A DNA stretch of 64,000 bases from JAKAGZ01 sp964412105 (GCA_964412105.1 CAYPNM010000006.1:45927-109926); one strand, 5' to 3'. Numbered from the stretch's first letter, positions 8,245 to 17,631 are shown. Notes: generated from the letters alone by a model not told the origin. Numbers and translations: made by a program.

Positions 8245-9356
8245 TTTTCCCTTCGTATTGATAAATAAAGTTGTTTTGTTTTTTCAGCCATAATGCTAAC
8301 TGTAAACTCTTTTTCTATTTTTGATTTTGCATTTTCTGAAAATTGTTTCCATTTTTCCTTGTTTTCGGAAAGTTTTAATAGATAAAAAGCTGCTTCTTCA
8401 GGCTTGTTAATATCAAATAGGTAACCATTTTCAGAATGTTTGACCAAGTCATAATTTCCATCAACTTTAGTTGCAATTACGGGCAGTCCAACTGACATTG
8501 CTTCCATTATGCCGAGAGGAAGCCCTTCCCATCTTGATGTAGAAATATAACAAAATGAGTCGATTAAATAATCGATAGGGTTTGTCTTAAATCCCAAAAA
8601 CTTGAAAATACTTGATAATCCATTTTCTTCGGCAAGCAATCGGACCTTGTTTTGTTCGGGGCCGCTACCAATAAGCTGGATTTCAAATTTATGTAATGCT
8701 CCATTGGTTTTTATTTTATTAAAAATGGGAATTAGAAGTTCAGAATTTTTTGCATAATCAAATCTGCTTATTGTAACAATTTTCAATTTCGTTTTAGATA
8801 AATAATCGAAATTCACAATTTTGCTGGTTAATTCAACTCCATTGTGAATAATTAGTATTTTATCACTTTTAGCTAGTTTTAACGAAATCACAGTAGCTCT
8901 TTCGGATTCAGACACACATATAAATTTGTTCGTAAATTTCGACAAATATCTTTCGATGGTAAGATAAAGAAATTTGCTTAAGGGATTGTACTCCCCTAAA
9001 TGAATTCCGTGAAAAGTATGGATGCTAATAGTTCCTTTTGAACGGGATAGCAGTCTTCCATAAATACCGGCTCCCTTACCGTGTGAATGTATAATATTTA
9101 TATTGTTCTTTTTAATAATGTGTTTAAGTTTTGAGAGCTTAAAAATATTGAATTTCCTGTGAGGGATTGTAAAAACTCTTTTTTCCCCAACGATATCTAC
9201 ATAAATGTCAAAGTAAGGCTCTTCCTTTGGACAGGCAACAAAGAAGTCAAATGCCGTTGATAATGTTTTTAATAATAAATATATGTGTTTTGGCCCACCT
9301 CCATGATCGGCTCTTACAGTCAACAATAATATTTTTATTTTCTTTTCCTTAGACAT
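8241..9356 (-). CDS. GT4-family glycosyltransferase
   Basis: A 371-residue GT-B protein with an N-terminal glycine-rich acceptor loop (VRADHGGGPKHIYLLL), a histidine-rich strand (HSHGKGAGIYGR, HTFHGIHLGEY), TISRFDYAKNSELL and the donor motif EGLPLGIMEAMSVGLPVIA. This pattern fits the GT4 family that includes WcaL/EpsD-type enzymes. It overlaps the next GT4 gene by 4 bp. A 108-bp gap separates it from the upstream glycosyltransferase gene, with no obvious terminator, so it is probably still in the same operon. Donor and acceptor are unknown. Confidence 0.9.
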   Translation of the reverse strand: MSKEKKIKILLLTVRADHGGGPKHIYLLLKTLSTAFDFFVACPKEEPYFDIYVDIVGEKRVFTIPHRKFNIFKLSKLKHIIKKNNINIIHSHGKGAGIYGRLLSRSKGTISIHTFHGIHLGEYNPLSKFLYLTIERYLSKFTNKFICVSESERATVISLKLAKSDKILIIHNGVELTSKIVNFDYLSKTKLKIVTISRFDYAKNSELLIPIFNKIKTNGALHKFEIQLIGSGPEQNKVRLLAEENGLSSIFKFLGFKTNPIDYLIDSFCYISTSRWEGLPLGIMEAMSVGLPVIATKVDGNYDLVKHSENGYLFDINKPEEAAFYLLKLSENKEKWKQFSENAKSKIEKEFTVSIMAEKTKQLYLSIRREN

Positions 9357-9464
9357 TTATCATTTGAAGGATACTTATATAATTTATTTCGCGGCTACAT
9401 ATAAACTGCCTTAATTAATATGAGAATACAAAAACATTCCGGGATTAAAATCCAGTTTCCATTT

Positions 9465-10628
9465 TCAGAATTCTAATGCCTTGATTAATTCTTTGTAGCG
9501 GATTTTCCAATCGTTCAGTCTTGCCGATTCTACCAGCTCGTTTTTGTTTATTTGATTTTTGGTAGCCTTCTTTAGAAGTTGGACAAATTCATCATATGTA
9601 TTATATAGAAATGCCTTTGTATTCATTTTCTCAAGCTCACTCCAACGTGCAGAAACAACGGGCAACCCGCACGCAAAATATTGATGGAGTTTTATTGGAT
9701 TAACATATTCAATCAACTTTCCAGAATTTTTTATATCAAAAGGGATAATGCCCGTATCAGAATTATGAAGATATCCAGGCAACTCATCGCTTATTTTAAT
9801 TCCCAGTACGTGAATATTTGGATAGTTGCTGAATTCCCTTTTTGCAATAATATCATTGCCGATTAAGACGAACGAGAATTGAGGGAGGGCAATTGCAGCA
9901 TATTTAATCAATCTAAAATCGAACCTTGTTTCCATTTCCCCTATGTAGATAATTCGTGGATGCGGAATTGATTTTAAATCTTCCGGTTCTTCTCTGCGTC
10001 CATTTGCAAATTTTTCAAAGTTCACTCCATTTGGAAAATAAAGTGACTTCTTATCCTTAATATTTTCAATATAGTGTTCAAGATTTTTTGCTGTATAAAG
10101 TATAAGGTCAACATTCTTAGCAAGATTTTCTTCCATTACTTTCGTGTAGTCGGTATATTTTTTATAACCGGCATAATTATCAGCTATCCGAAAAACGGAT
10201 TTCTTATAATTAATTATTTTTAACCAACTACCTTGGGTGGCATTATCAAAATAAAGCAAGTCAACCTTATCAAATCCGTTATTCTTCAATTTATAATATA
10301 TACGGGGGACAGTAAATTTGTACCAGTTTTCAAAAACAAACCTAGTATTAAGTATGGGAAAATTTTGAGGAGGAAGCAAAGTTAAAGGGACATAACTCCA
10401 CACATTGTTTATTTTGTCATTTACGCCTCCTGATAACCACAACTTAAATCTATCTTTTATCTGTTTATCATTTATCTTGAGAAGATGTAGAGGGGAAACA
10501 GGATCGGAAACAAAACCAACCTCCCACCCATTTTCAGCAAACAACGACGCAAGTTCATGAGAACCAACTCTGTACGGAGTATTCCAATAATTTGCAGTTA
10601 TGAAAAGAGTCTTACGTTTTCCTTTCAT
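9465..10628 (-). CDS. glycosyltransferase, GT4-like
   Basis: A 387-residue protein with GT-B features: an N-terminal TLFITANYWNTPYRVGSHELA strand and loop, IIYIGEMETRFDFRL for the start of the second domain, and YFACGLPVVSARWSELEKM for the donor-site helix. The classic EX7E motif is weak, so it is a divergent member. The C-terminus reads as family-typical (SARLNDWKIRYKELIKALE). It overlaps the upstream methyltransferase gene by 4 bp (10625-10628). Role in the surface polysaccharide operon is inferred from context. Confidence 0.82.
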   Translation of the reverse strand: MKGKRKTLFITANYWNTPYRVGSHELASLFAENGWEVGFVSDPVSPLHLLKINDKQIKDRFKLWLSGGVNDKINNVWSYVPLTLLPPQNFPILNTRFVFENWYKFTVPRIYYKLKNNGFDKVDLLYFDNATQGSWLKIINYKKSVFRIADNYAGYKKYTDYTKVMEENLAKNVDLILYTAKNLEHYIENIKDKKSLYFPNGVNFEKFANGRREEPEDLKSIPHPRIIYIGEMETRFDFRLIKYAAIALPQFSFVLIGNDIIAKREFSNYPNIHVLGIKISDELPGYLHNSDTGIIPFDIKNSGKLIEYVNPIKLHQYFACGLPVVSARWSELEKMNTKAFLYNTYDEFVQLLKKATKNQINKNELVESARLNDWKIRYKELIKALEF

Positions 10629-11239
10629 CGTTTCTCTAATAAGAAAAAAGTATGATAGGTATTCTCTTTGGGAGTAAAAGACGCAGCTATCTTAAATTTA
10701 TTTTTTATTATACCCTTAATTTTTTTTGCTTGATAACCCTTCTTTCCAATTTCCCAGTAATGCTGCCCATCAAACTCGTGGGATCTATAAAGCTTTGGAA
10801 TAAGAATTTTTATGGTAGTTGTGCCAAATATTGGTAAACATATTTCGAACAATATTTTATGATTTGCATACGGCAAACTAATAAAAACATACCTCGAGCT
10901 AACCCTTTTCAATTCATCAAGCAGTTTAGCAAATTTTTCAAATGGTAAATGCTCTAAAACCTGGAAGCAGCCGACCAGATTAAATTCATTATCTTTAAAT
11001 GGAAGTTGCTCAACAGTAGCAATTACATTAGGAGTTAAATCATTACTTAGGTCTACATTAAAGTATTTAATATTTTCAGGTATTAATTTCCTTAAGAATC
11101 CGATTCCTCCACCAATTTCAAGAAAACTTTTAGGATTTAATTTCTCAACATATTTTAACTGGTAATAGTAAGATGCAAATCTTTCTTTAGTGATATATGT
11201 TTCAAAATCGTAATGAGCTTTTTCTACCTGAATTTTCAT
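10625..11239 (-). CDS. class I SAM-dependent methyltransferase
   Basis: A 204-residue protein with the SAM-binding motif FLEIGGGIGFLR (about residues 40-51), an acidic strand end (YFNVDLS) and the post-motif LVGCFQVLEHLPFEKF, as in the Methyltransf_11 group. Both ends overlap neighbouring operon genes by 4 bp, so it belongs to the polysaccharide operon. It probably methylates a sugar or caps the chain. The C-terminal part (about 130-200) is not recognised and may shape the substrate pocket. Confidence 0.85.
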   Translation of the reverse strand: MKIQVEKAHYDFETYITKERFASYYYQLKYVEKLNPKSFLEIGGGIGFLRKLIPENIKYFNVDLSNDLTPNVIATVEQLPFKDNEFNLVGCFQVLEHLPFEKFAKLLDELKRVSSRYVFISLPYANHKILFEICLPIFGTTTIKILIPKLYRSHEFDGQHYWEIGKKGYQAKKIKGIIKNKFKIAASFTPKENTYHTFFLLEKR

Positions 11240-12516
11240 CTCATCTTTCTCAAACCGTTATAAATTAAATAAAAAGTTATAATTTTATTCGTAATTGACG
11301 TAATCAAGGTTGAATAAATAACTCCCATAAATCCATAATATCCTATAAATAGAATTCCAAGCCCAATATTCATAAATCCGAAAGGAATTGTCAACAAACT
11401 ATATTTGGCTTTTCCAGTTGCAATAATAAATGGTTGAACAATAAATCCAGAAATAAGTAATAAAGGGAGATGAACAAGCAGCAAATTAAACATTTTAATA
11501 AAATTGGGAGTGTAATATTTAACGAGGAAAAGTTTTATTAAAGGAGGAAAAAGCTGCCAAAGAAATAGTGTTATAATTATTGATAACGGGAAAGCGATTA
11601 ACAGACTTTTTTTAAATTGGCTAAGAACATTATCATATTTGGAAAGAGTGATTTTTTCTGTAACTCCGGGGGCAATTATTTGGCCATAAATAATAAAGGG
11701 AAAAGAAAGCATAACAAATATTTTATCAATTATTTCATAATAACCTACCTCTGTGAAATAATTGAATTGACCAAGGATGTAAGTGATTCCTCTTGAATAA
11801 AGAAAATAACCAATAGCTGAGATACCAATAATAAATGAATATTTCCCAACCTCTGATATTATTTTTTTATCAAATTTAAAGCTAAATAGTTTGAAGCTGG
11901 AGCTAAAAAGAATAAAACTAGTAATATAATAGAAGTTTAAGGATAAAAATGCTCCGATTATTCCGAATCTAGATATAAGAATATAAGTCGCTCCGACAGT
12001 AATTGTTCCGGCAATTAATGAAATTATGGAAAGTTTCTTAAATTGTTTTAATCCACTATACACTCCATCGAATAAAGATGTAAGAGGCAAAAAAATAAAA
12101 ACAGGTGTGAGATAGTAAACATAATGATAATTCTCTCCGACAATTACTTTTGCAAACAAAAGAAATATAGAGCTGAAAATAATTATCAGAGTCAAAATTA
12201 TAAGAGCTGAATTGAAATAAATCAATTTAACTTTAGAGGGGCTTTCAGTGTTATATTGGGCAACAAATTTTGTAACTGCTCTTGATATTCCAAAATCGGC
12301 AAGCAAAGTAAAGAAATAGGTAATTGCCACTGTATAACTGTAAATTCCGAAATTTTCGGAGGAAAGAAGCTTTGCTGAAACAACTAAAATTAAGAAAGTA
12401 ATCCCCTGTCTGCTGGCATTTTGGATTGCCCGCCAAATAAAATTTTTAATCGTGACCGGGTGTTTCTTAAGTAAGTCTAACAATAATTTATGTGAAAATA
12501 TTTCTAAATTAAGCAT
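11236..12516 (-). CDS. polysaccharide repeat-unit flippase (Wzx-like, MOP superfamily)
   Basis: A 426-residue protein with about 12 predicted membrane helices and the usual MOP N-terminus (NASRQGITFLILVVSAKLLS, ENFGIYSY, DFGISRAVTKFVAQY). It should move undecaprenyl-linked repeat units across the inner membrane. It is the first gene of the minus-strand operon, overlapping the methyltransferase by 4 bp. No Wzy polymerase, Wza export pore or Wzc kinase is visible in the window, so the rest of the machinery must lie elsewhere or another export route is used. Confidence 0.87.
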   Translation of the reverse strand: MLNLEIFSHKLLLDLLKKHPVTIKNFIWRAIQNASRQGITFLILVVSAKLLSSENFGIYSYTVAITYFFTLLADFGISRAVTKFVAQYNTESPSKVKLIYFNSALIILTLIIIFSSIFLLFAKVIVGENYHYVYYLTPVFIFLPLTSLFDGVYSGLKQFKKLSIISLIAGTITVGATYILISRFGIIGAFLSLNFYYITSFILFSSSFKLFSFKFDKKIISEVGKYSFIIGISAIGYFLYSRGITYILGQFNYFTEVGYYEIIDKIFVMLSFPFIIYGQIIAPGVTEKITLSKYDNVLSQFKKSLLIAFPLSIIITLFLWQLFPPLIKLFLVKYYTPNFIKMFNLLLVHLPLLLISGFIVQPFIIATGKAKYSLLTIPFGFMNIGLGILFIGYYGFMGVIYSTLITSITNKIITFYLIYNGLRKMR

Positions 12517-12588
12517 TAAAGTAGTTAAATTATTCTTAAGTTACTGAAAAAATGTTGTGCTGTCTTTGTCGGTATAACGTATCTGGGG

Positions 12589-12600
12589 GCACTATAGTGC
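12589..12600. promoter_or_regulatory. perfect 12-bp palindrome in divergent promoter region
   Basis: GCACTATAGTGC is self-complementary and lies 73 bp upstream of the flippase start and 74 bp upstream of the GT2 start, near the middle of the only divergent intergenic region here. The position suits an operator for both units. A palindrome this short can also arise by chance. Confidence 0.3.
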
Positions 12601-12673
12601 GAGCAATTATCCCAAAATATATGAATATTAATATTGTAATTTAAACTTTCTGTGGTGATTCCATGAGCCGTGA

Positions 12674-13432
12674 ATGAAAATATCATCAATTATAATAGCG
12701 AAAAACGAAGAAGAAAATATTGGGCGATGTATCGAAAGTCAGCTTGACTGCATCGATGAAATAATTGTACTTGTGGATATAACCACAACTGACAGAACCT
12801 TTGAGATTGCCAAATCCTATCCGAGTGTGAAAGTTCAGGCAGTTAACTGGATGGGTTATTCCAGAACCAAAGAATATGGGGTATCGATAGCTTCTAATGA
12901 TTGGATTTTTTGGATTGACGCAGATGAAGCATTGACTAAGGAACTGTCTCAGGAAATGTTACTCTTCAAAAAGGCTGTCCCTGAGTTTTCGGCGTATTCA
13001 ATTCCAAGAAAAGCTTACTTCCTTGGAAAGTGGATTAAACACAGCGGCTGGTATCCCGGGAGGGTTACAAGGATTTTTGACAAAAACAAAGTTAGTTTCA
13101 GTGATAATGATGTACATGAGCATCTCATAGTTAACGGATTAACGGGGAAACTGAAAAGTGATATTGAACATTATACGGATCCAACGATCCGTCACTATTT
13201 CGAAAAATTTAATCAATATACTACACTTGCCGCCGAAGAAATGATAAAACAAAAGAAAGCTTTTAAGCTTTCTGATCTTATTATCAGGCCAATCTTTATC
13301 TTTAAGAAAATGTATCTTTTCAAATTGGGTTTTTTAGACGGCATTCAGGGATTTATACTAGCAATATTTTCTGCAGCGTATGTTTTTACAAAATATTGTA
13401 AGTTTTGGGAATTGAAAAAAAACGGTAGATAA
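12674..13432 (+). CDS. GT2-family glycosyltransferase, LPS-core type
   Basis: A 252-residue GT-A fold enzyme with SSIIIAKNEEENIGRCI, a strand ending LVDITTTDRT, and the metal-binding DAD-like motif in WIDADEALT. The conserved HEHL and the C-terminal membrane-associated helix match the WaaE/KdtX-type beta-1,4-glucosyltransferase group of LPS core enzymes. The usual DSxSxDxT reads DITTTDRT, a mild deviation. The ribosome binding site is weak, and the start overlaps the stop of a 4-codon ORF at 12663. nadK follows after 6 bp, so these genes form an operon. Confidence 0.87.
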   Translation: MKISSIIIAKNEEENIGRCIESQLDCIDEIIVLVDITTTDRTFEIAKSYPSVKVQAVNWMGYSRTKEYGVSIASNDWIFWIDADEALTKELSQEMLLFKKAVPEFSAYSIPRKAYFLGKWIKHSGWYPGRVTRIFDKNKVSFSDNDVHEHLIVNGLTGKLKSDIEHYTDPTIRHYFEKFNQYTTLAAEEMIKQKKAFKLSDLIIRPIFIFKKMYLFKLGFLDGIQGFILAIFSAAYVFTKYCKFWELKKNGR

Positions 13433-13438
13433 TTTAGA

Positions 13439-14374
13439 ATGGCAGAAAAATCAGTTAAAAATAAGCTAAAAAGAAATCCCGTAATTGGAATTATTGCAAA
13501 TACAAATAAAGAAAAAGCATTTCGAGTTATTTCTCATTTTGTGAAAAAATTAAAAGAGAATAATTTTCAATATTACATTAGCAACAAAGTTTCTGAATAT
13601 CAGGATAACATTCAGGAAACTTTAAAGAAAACAGATTTGCTTGAGGAAATAGAGCTTTATAAAAAGAGCGATATAATTATTTCAGTAGGCGGCGATGGTA
13701 CAATGTTGAATACTACTTTTAATGCACAGTTTTATGATAAACCTGTGTTGGGTGTCAATCTCGGCAAGCTTGGTTTTCTGGTAGAAACGAATGTTGACCA
13801 GATTGACAAAGTGATAAAAGAAATAAAGGCGGGAAGGTATTCAATTGATGAAAGGATGATAATACGGGGTGAATGTATTGGTCACGAAATGGATCATCTT
13901 TTTGCAGTAAATGATATTGTGATTGATAAAGGCGGCTGGCCTAAAATGATCGAAATTGAAATAAATGTAGATGAAGAATATGTTACAACTTTTTCCGCGG
14001 ATGGATTAATAATCGCGACTCCGACAGGATCAACCGGATATTCTATTTCTACAGGAGGACCGATTGTCAGTCCTAAAGCTGATGTTATTACGCTGAGTCC
14101 GATTTCTCCACATAGTCTGACGATGAGACCATTAGTTCTGCCAAGCAGTCAGGAAATCATTATCAGAACCAGCTCGTTGCATAAAGAAATTCACGTAAAT
14201 TGTGACGGTCAGAGAGTCTTCTCTTTTCCCCCGCCACTTGAACTTAAAATAACAAAATGTAAAAGATCAGCTAAACTCGTTCATACAAACCTTACAAATT
14301 ATTTCGAAACTCTAAGACAAAAATTACTCTGGGGCGTAGATATTAGAAACAACTTCGAAAATAATGGGGAATAA
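13439..14374 (+). CDS. nadK: NAD kinase
   Basis: A 311-residue NAD kinase that makes NADP+ from NAD+ and ATP in the cytoplasm. The diagnostic motifs are all present: GGDGTMLNTT (catalytic Asp in GGDG), NLGKLGFLVE, TPTGSTGYSISTGGPIVSP and the NCDGQ segment. Length is normal. It sits 6 bp after the GT2 gene and 1 bp before the thioredoxin-fold gene. That context says nothing special about its role. Confidence 0.96.
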   Translation: MAEKSVKNKLKRNPVIGIIANTNKEKAFRVISHFVKKLKENNFQYYISNKVSEYQDNIQETLKKTDLLEEIELYKKSDIIISVGGDGTMLNTTFNAQFYDKPVLGVNLGKLGFLVETNVDQIDKVIKEIKAGRYSIDERMIIRGECIGHEMDHLFAVNDIVIDKGGWPKMIEIEINVDEEYVTTFSADGLIIATPTGSTGYSISTGGPIVSPKADVITLSPISPHSLTMRPLVLPSSQEIIIRTSSLHKEIHVNCDGQRVFSFPPPLELKITKCKRSAKLVHTNLTNYFETLRQKLLWGVDIRNNFENNGE

Positions 14375-14375
14375 T

Positions 14376-14885
14376 ATGAAAATATATCTTGGTGTTTTAT
14401 TACTACTGGCATCTTTGCCGGTTTTTGGGCAGGACGTTAATTTTATCAGTAAGGATCCCCTTAATGGCAAGCCAATGCTTTTAGGAATATGTAACCGTCA
14501 AGCATTTAATGATACATCTTTTTCGTGGTGGTTTAATTCAGAATATAAAATGTATGAAGTTGACTCGACATCTCTTGCTAAAATATCGGATAAGATTAAG
14601 AATACTGATATCACCATTGTAATGGGAACGTGGTGCAGCGACAGCAGGACACTGGTCCCCGAGTTCTATAAAATTTTGGATTACTTAAATTATCCTTCAG
14701 ATAAAGTGAAATTAATTAGTGTTGACCGGGATAAAAAGGGGAGGGATGATGAAATTGCCGGGCTAAATATACATCTAGTGCCCACATTTATTTTTTATCA
14801 TGATGGTAAAGAAGCGGGAAGGATAGTTGAATCGCCAGCGGAGACTCTTGAAAAGGATATGGTAGTCATTCTTAATAAGGAGTAA
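14376..14885 (+). CDS. exported thioredoxin-fold protein with CxxS active site
   Basis: The start is taken as the ATG at 14376, because GGGGA at 14366-14370 is well spaced for it and the nadK stop is at 14372-14374; an ATG at 14364 is possible but less likely. The 169-residue product has a signal peptide ending near VFGQ. It has a thioredoxin core: TIVMGTWCSDSRTLVPEF, VKLISVDRDK and a cis-Pro strand LVPTFIFYHDGKEAGRI. The active site is Cys-Ser-Asp-Ser instead of CxxC, so it has one cysteine and cannot act as a standard disulfide oxidoreductase. Periplasmic location is inferred. Confidence 0.82.
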   Translation: MKIYLGVLLLLASLPVFGQDVNFISKDPLNGKPMLLGICNRQAFNDTSFSWWFNSEYKMYEVDSTSLAKISDKIKNTDITIVMGTWCSDSRTLVPEFYKILDYLNYPSDKVKLISVDRDKKGRDDEIAGLNIHLVPTFIFYHDGKEAGRIVESPAETLEKDMVVILNKE

Positions 14886-14905
14886 CTTTTAAGAATGCAT
14901 TAAAA

Positions 14906-14936
14906 TTAAAAAGGCGCTCAATGAGCGCCTTTTTAA
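14906..14936. terminator. bidirectional intrinsic terminator
   Basis: A perfect 15-bp inverted repeat: TTAAAAAGGCGCTCA (14906-14920) and TGAGCGCCTTTTTAA (14922-14936). The GC-rich core AGGCGCTC is flanked by A5/T5 runs, giving a good intrinsic terminator on either strand. It separates the convergent thioredoxin-fold and lysine aminomutase genes. Confidence 0.92.
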
Positions 14937-14937
14937 T

Positions 14938-16098
14938 TTAGCTTTCAACCTCTTCCAGGATTGGCAGTTCGATTTTTGAAATATCAATCTCCTTAACTTT
15001 TGATTTACCATTCTTGCCAGTGGCTTTACCGGTCTTCCTGGTGTCTGGGTTGTTTTTATCTTTGTAATTTTTGTAAATGTATACTTTGTTTTTGTAATTA
15101 CGAAGGATAATTTTGTCCTCATCGTGATGAACTACATATTCAGGCAGGATAGGAATTTTCCCTCCTCCGCCAGGAGCATCTATAACGAAGTGAGGAATAG
15201 CCAGACCGCTTGTGTGACCTCTGAGGTTTTCAATTATATTAATTCCAGTTTCTACAGAGGTACGGAAATGATTTGCTCCCTTAGTTTCATCAGCCATATA
15301 CATATAATAAGGACGCACCCTGATTTTTAATAGCTTCTGCATCAATTCTTTAACAACAGCAGGATCATCATTTACGCCTTTCATTAATACCATTTGATTA
15401 CCAACCGGGATGCCGGAATCTGCCAGCATTTCACAAGCCTTTGTGCTTTCTGGAGTGATTTCCCAAGGATGATTAAAGTGAGTATTAAGGTAAACAGGAT
15501 GATACTTTTTTATCATATTACAAAGTTTCGGGGTGATTCTCTGGGGGAGAACACAGGGCATTTTCGATCCAAGACGGATAATTTCAATATGTGGAATTGA
15601 TCTCAGCCTTTGCAGGATTTTTTCCAGCATTGCATCCGTGAGCATTAATGGATCTCCGCCCGACATAATTACATCTCTTATTTCTGTATGCTCTTCGAGA
15701 TACTTGAAGGCGCTTTCAAGACCTTTCATTGAGATCTTTTCATAGTCTCCAACTTTTCTTTTTCTGGTACAGAACCGGCAATAAAGCCCGCACTGACTGG
15801 TGACAAGAAAAAGAGCTCTGTCGGGATAACGATGTGTTATATTGGGAACCGGACTCATTGAGTCTTCCATCAATGGATCTTCTTCTCCATCGAAGTCATC
15901 AAGTTCCACTTTATCGGGTACGCATTGACGCCAGATAGGGTCCCCTGGGTATCTGATCAAACTGAAATAATATGGGTTAATTCTTGCCTGGAAAAATTCA
16001 TCCAGATCTTCAGCGACCTTCCGATCTATATTAAATTTTTCGACAAGTTGATCAACAGTATGAATACTGTCGCGTACCATTTGCTGCCATAGTTCCAT
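14938..16098 (-). CDS. kamA: lysine 2,3-aminomutase (radical SAM, PLP)
   Basis: A 386-residue enzyme of the KamA/AblA family, which converts L-lysine to L-beta-lysine. The radical SAM cluster motif is C103xxxC107xxC110. Residues matching those that hold the lysine side chain in clostridial KamA are kept: Asp270 in YMADETKG and Asp307 in VIDAPGGGGK. The PLP lysine would be Lys314. L-lysine is therefore a likely substrate. The last ~45 residues are a Lys/Asn-rich extension unlike the core. It is the last gene of a four-gene operon with a GNAT protein and two ATP-grasp ligases. The KamA-GNAT pairing recalls AblA-AblB of N6-acetyl-beta-lysine synthesis. Confidence 0.88.
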   Translation of the reverse strand: MELWQQMVRDSIHTVDQLVEKFNIDRKVAEDLDEFFQARINPYYFSLIRYPGDPIWRQCVPDKVELDDFDGEEDPLMEDSMSPVPNITHRYPDRALFLVTSQCGLYCRFCTRKRKVGDYEKISMKGLESAFKYLEEHTEIRDVIMSGGDPLMLTDAMLEKILQRLRSIPHIEIIRLGSKMPCVLPQRITPKLCNMIKKYHPVYLNTHFNHPWEITPESTKACEMLADSGIPVGNQMVLMKGVNDDPAVVKELMQKLLKIRVRPYYMYMADETKGANHFRTSVETGINIIENLRGHTSGLAIPHFVIDAPGGGGKIPILPEYVVHHDEDKIILRNYKNKVYIYKNYKDKNNPDTRKTGKATGKNGKSKVKEIDISKIELPILEEVES

Positions 16099-16121
16099 GA
16101 CTGACCCTCAGTTTGTTATAC

Positions 16122-16595
16122 TTATTGATAAAAATATTTTCCAAATATCATTAAACTATCCCCGACTCTATAAAAATCTTTTATTTCTGCAATTATCGAA
16201 TAATTATTTCTTAAATAGAAATTTCTTGTTTTTAAGTAACTATCTTTTGAAGATGTTTCCGCCAGAAGCCATCTTCCGTTATTTCCTGTTACGAATTTTT
16301 CTGCATGATCAAGTAATTGCTTACCTATACCTTTAATACCGGATTCTGGATCAGAAACAATCCAGTAAAGATCATAAACAGCATCTGTCAAAGGACGTTT
16401 CCCGGTGCAATGATAACCGAGAATGATTCCGTTATTTTCATAAACAAAAATATTATAGTCGGTCTGCTTTGGAACCGTAATTGCTATATTCACGAGTTCC
16501 ATTGCGACATCGACCTCTTCTTTATTAAAGATCGGAATCTTTTTTAAAATATTTTCAATTTCAATTGCATCAGCCTGCTTTAATTTTCGTATCAT
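16122..16595 (-). CDS. GNAT-family N-acetyltransferase
   Basis: A 157-residue single GNAT domain: MIRKLKQADAIEIENIL at the start, GIILGYHCTGKRPLTDAVYDLYWIV in the core, and the acetyl-CoA loop SGIKGIGKQLLDHAEKF. It overlaps the end of the upstream ATP-grasp gene by 26 bp and is 23 bp from kamA, so it is part of this operon. Next to a lysine 2,3-aminomutase, an AblB-like role (acetylating beta-lysine on N6) is possible. The sequence alone does not prove it, and other amines or ligase products could be the acceptor. Confidence 0.8.
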   Translation of the reverse strand: MIRKLKQADAIEIENILKKIPIFNKEEVDVAMELVNIAITVPKQTDYNIFVYENNGIILGYHCTGKRPLTDAVYDLYWIVSDPESGIKGIGKQLLDHAEKFVTGNNGRWLLAETSSKDSYLKTRNFYLRNNYSIIAEIKDFYRVGDSLMIFGKYFYQ

Positions 16596-17631
16596 CTCTC
16601 TTTCTGGTTAAGGCAAAATTTGCAATTGTATACAATAATTCTCCGTATGTAATGCCGGCTGCGGAAGCCGCACGGGCAAAACCTGAATCAGTCGAAATGT
16701 CGGGATTCGGGTTCACTTCGATTACGTATGGCGATCCATCATTGCTGAGTCGAATATCAACCCTTGCATAGTCTCTGCAGTTCATTGCCCTATAAGCCTC
16801 CATCGCGACAGCCTCAACATTTTTTCTTGTATTTTTTTCAATATCAGCAGGACAGCTGGGTTGCGTATGCTGATAATAAACACTCTCTTCAATCCACTTA
16901 CTATCATAAGTGATAATTTTGGGTAGATTGTCAGGAAGTCCATTAAAAAGGATCTCGGATATGGGAAGGATTTGATCCCCTAAAATAGCGATGTTAAGCT
17001 CGCGACCCTCTATATATTCTTCAGCTATGACATCCTGTTTATAAGTTTCAAATAAAAATTTTAATTGCTTTGTTAGTTCAGAATGATCATGAACAACCGA
17101 AAGCTCTGAAATACCGATGCTTGCATCTTCAGTCAGCAATTTAAGGATAACAGGAAATTTTAGATTAAAACTTTTTTTCAGGATTTCATCATTTCTTTTT
17201 ATTATTTGCGATCTGGGTGTTTGAATCCCGAATGACCGCAAAATATTTTTTGCCCGTTCCTTATTAAGACAATTTCCGAGAGTTATCGGTGTATTACCAG
17301 TAAATTGATAGCCCAGCAGTTCAAAAACTCCTGCAATGCAATATTCATAGCTAGCAATCCCTTCGATTGATTCAACAAAATTAAAGATTGCATCAGGCGA
17401 TATCTTATTTAATTCCGATATTGTTCTTTCTACATTGCTGTTTGCTGCATAAGTCTCAACTTTGGTGAAATACTTTTCCAGACTTTCAATTATTTTATGC
17501 AAATCTCTTTCGAAAGCATTTTCAGAAAGGTCGTTTATTTTGCTATCCTTCGGCGCCGGTTTACCATTGTAAATCGTGAAAATACTAGCCGGAGAATTGT
17601 AACAAATCAATATTTTAGCATCTGTTCTCAT
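16570..17631 (-). CDS. D-Ala-D-Ala-ligase-like ATP-grasp enzyme (second copy)
   Basis: A 353-residue ATP-grasp protein of the Ddl type. It has an N-terminal pre-ATP-grasp domain with PDAIFNFVESIEG and TGNTPITLGNCLNKERAK, the lysine/glycine region LKLLTEDASIGIS, EEYIEGRELNIAILGD, and the metal site DVRLxxxxxxYVIEVNPNPDIS. It resembles the gene just upstream, so the pair arose by duplication. The usual Ddl ending (NTLPGMT) reads NPNPDIS, so it is probably not the wall ligase. It likely joins a carboxylate to an amine of an unknown small molecule. Start and stop overlap both neighbours. Confidence 0.82.
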   Translation of the reverse strand: MRTDAKILICYNSPASIFTIYNGKPAPKDSKINDLSENAFERDLHKIIESLEKYFTKVETYAANSNVERTISELNKISPDAIFNFVESIEGIASYEYCIAGVFELLGYQFTGNTPITLGNCLNKERAKNILRSFGIQTPRSQIIKRNDEILKKSFNLKFPVILKLLTEDASIGISELSVVHDHSELTKQLKFLFETYKQDVIAEEYIEGRELNIAILGDQILPISEILFNGLPDNLPKIITYDSKWIEESVYYQHTQPSCPADIEKNTRKNVEAVAMEAYRAMNCRDYARVDIRLSNDGSPYVIEVNPNPDISTDSGFARAASAAGITYGELLYTIANFALTRKRDDTKIKAG

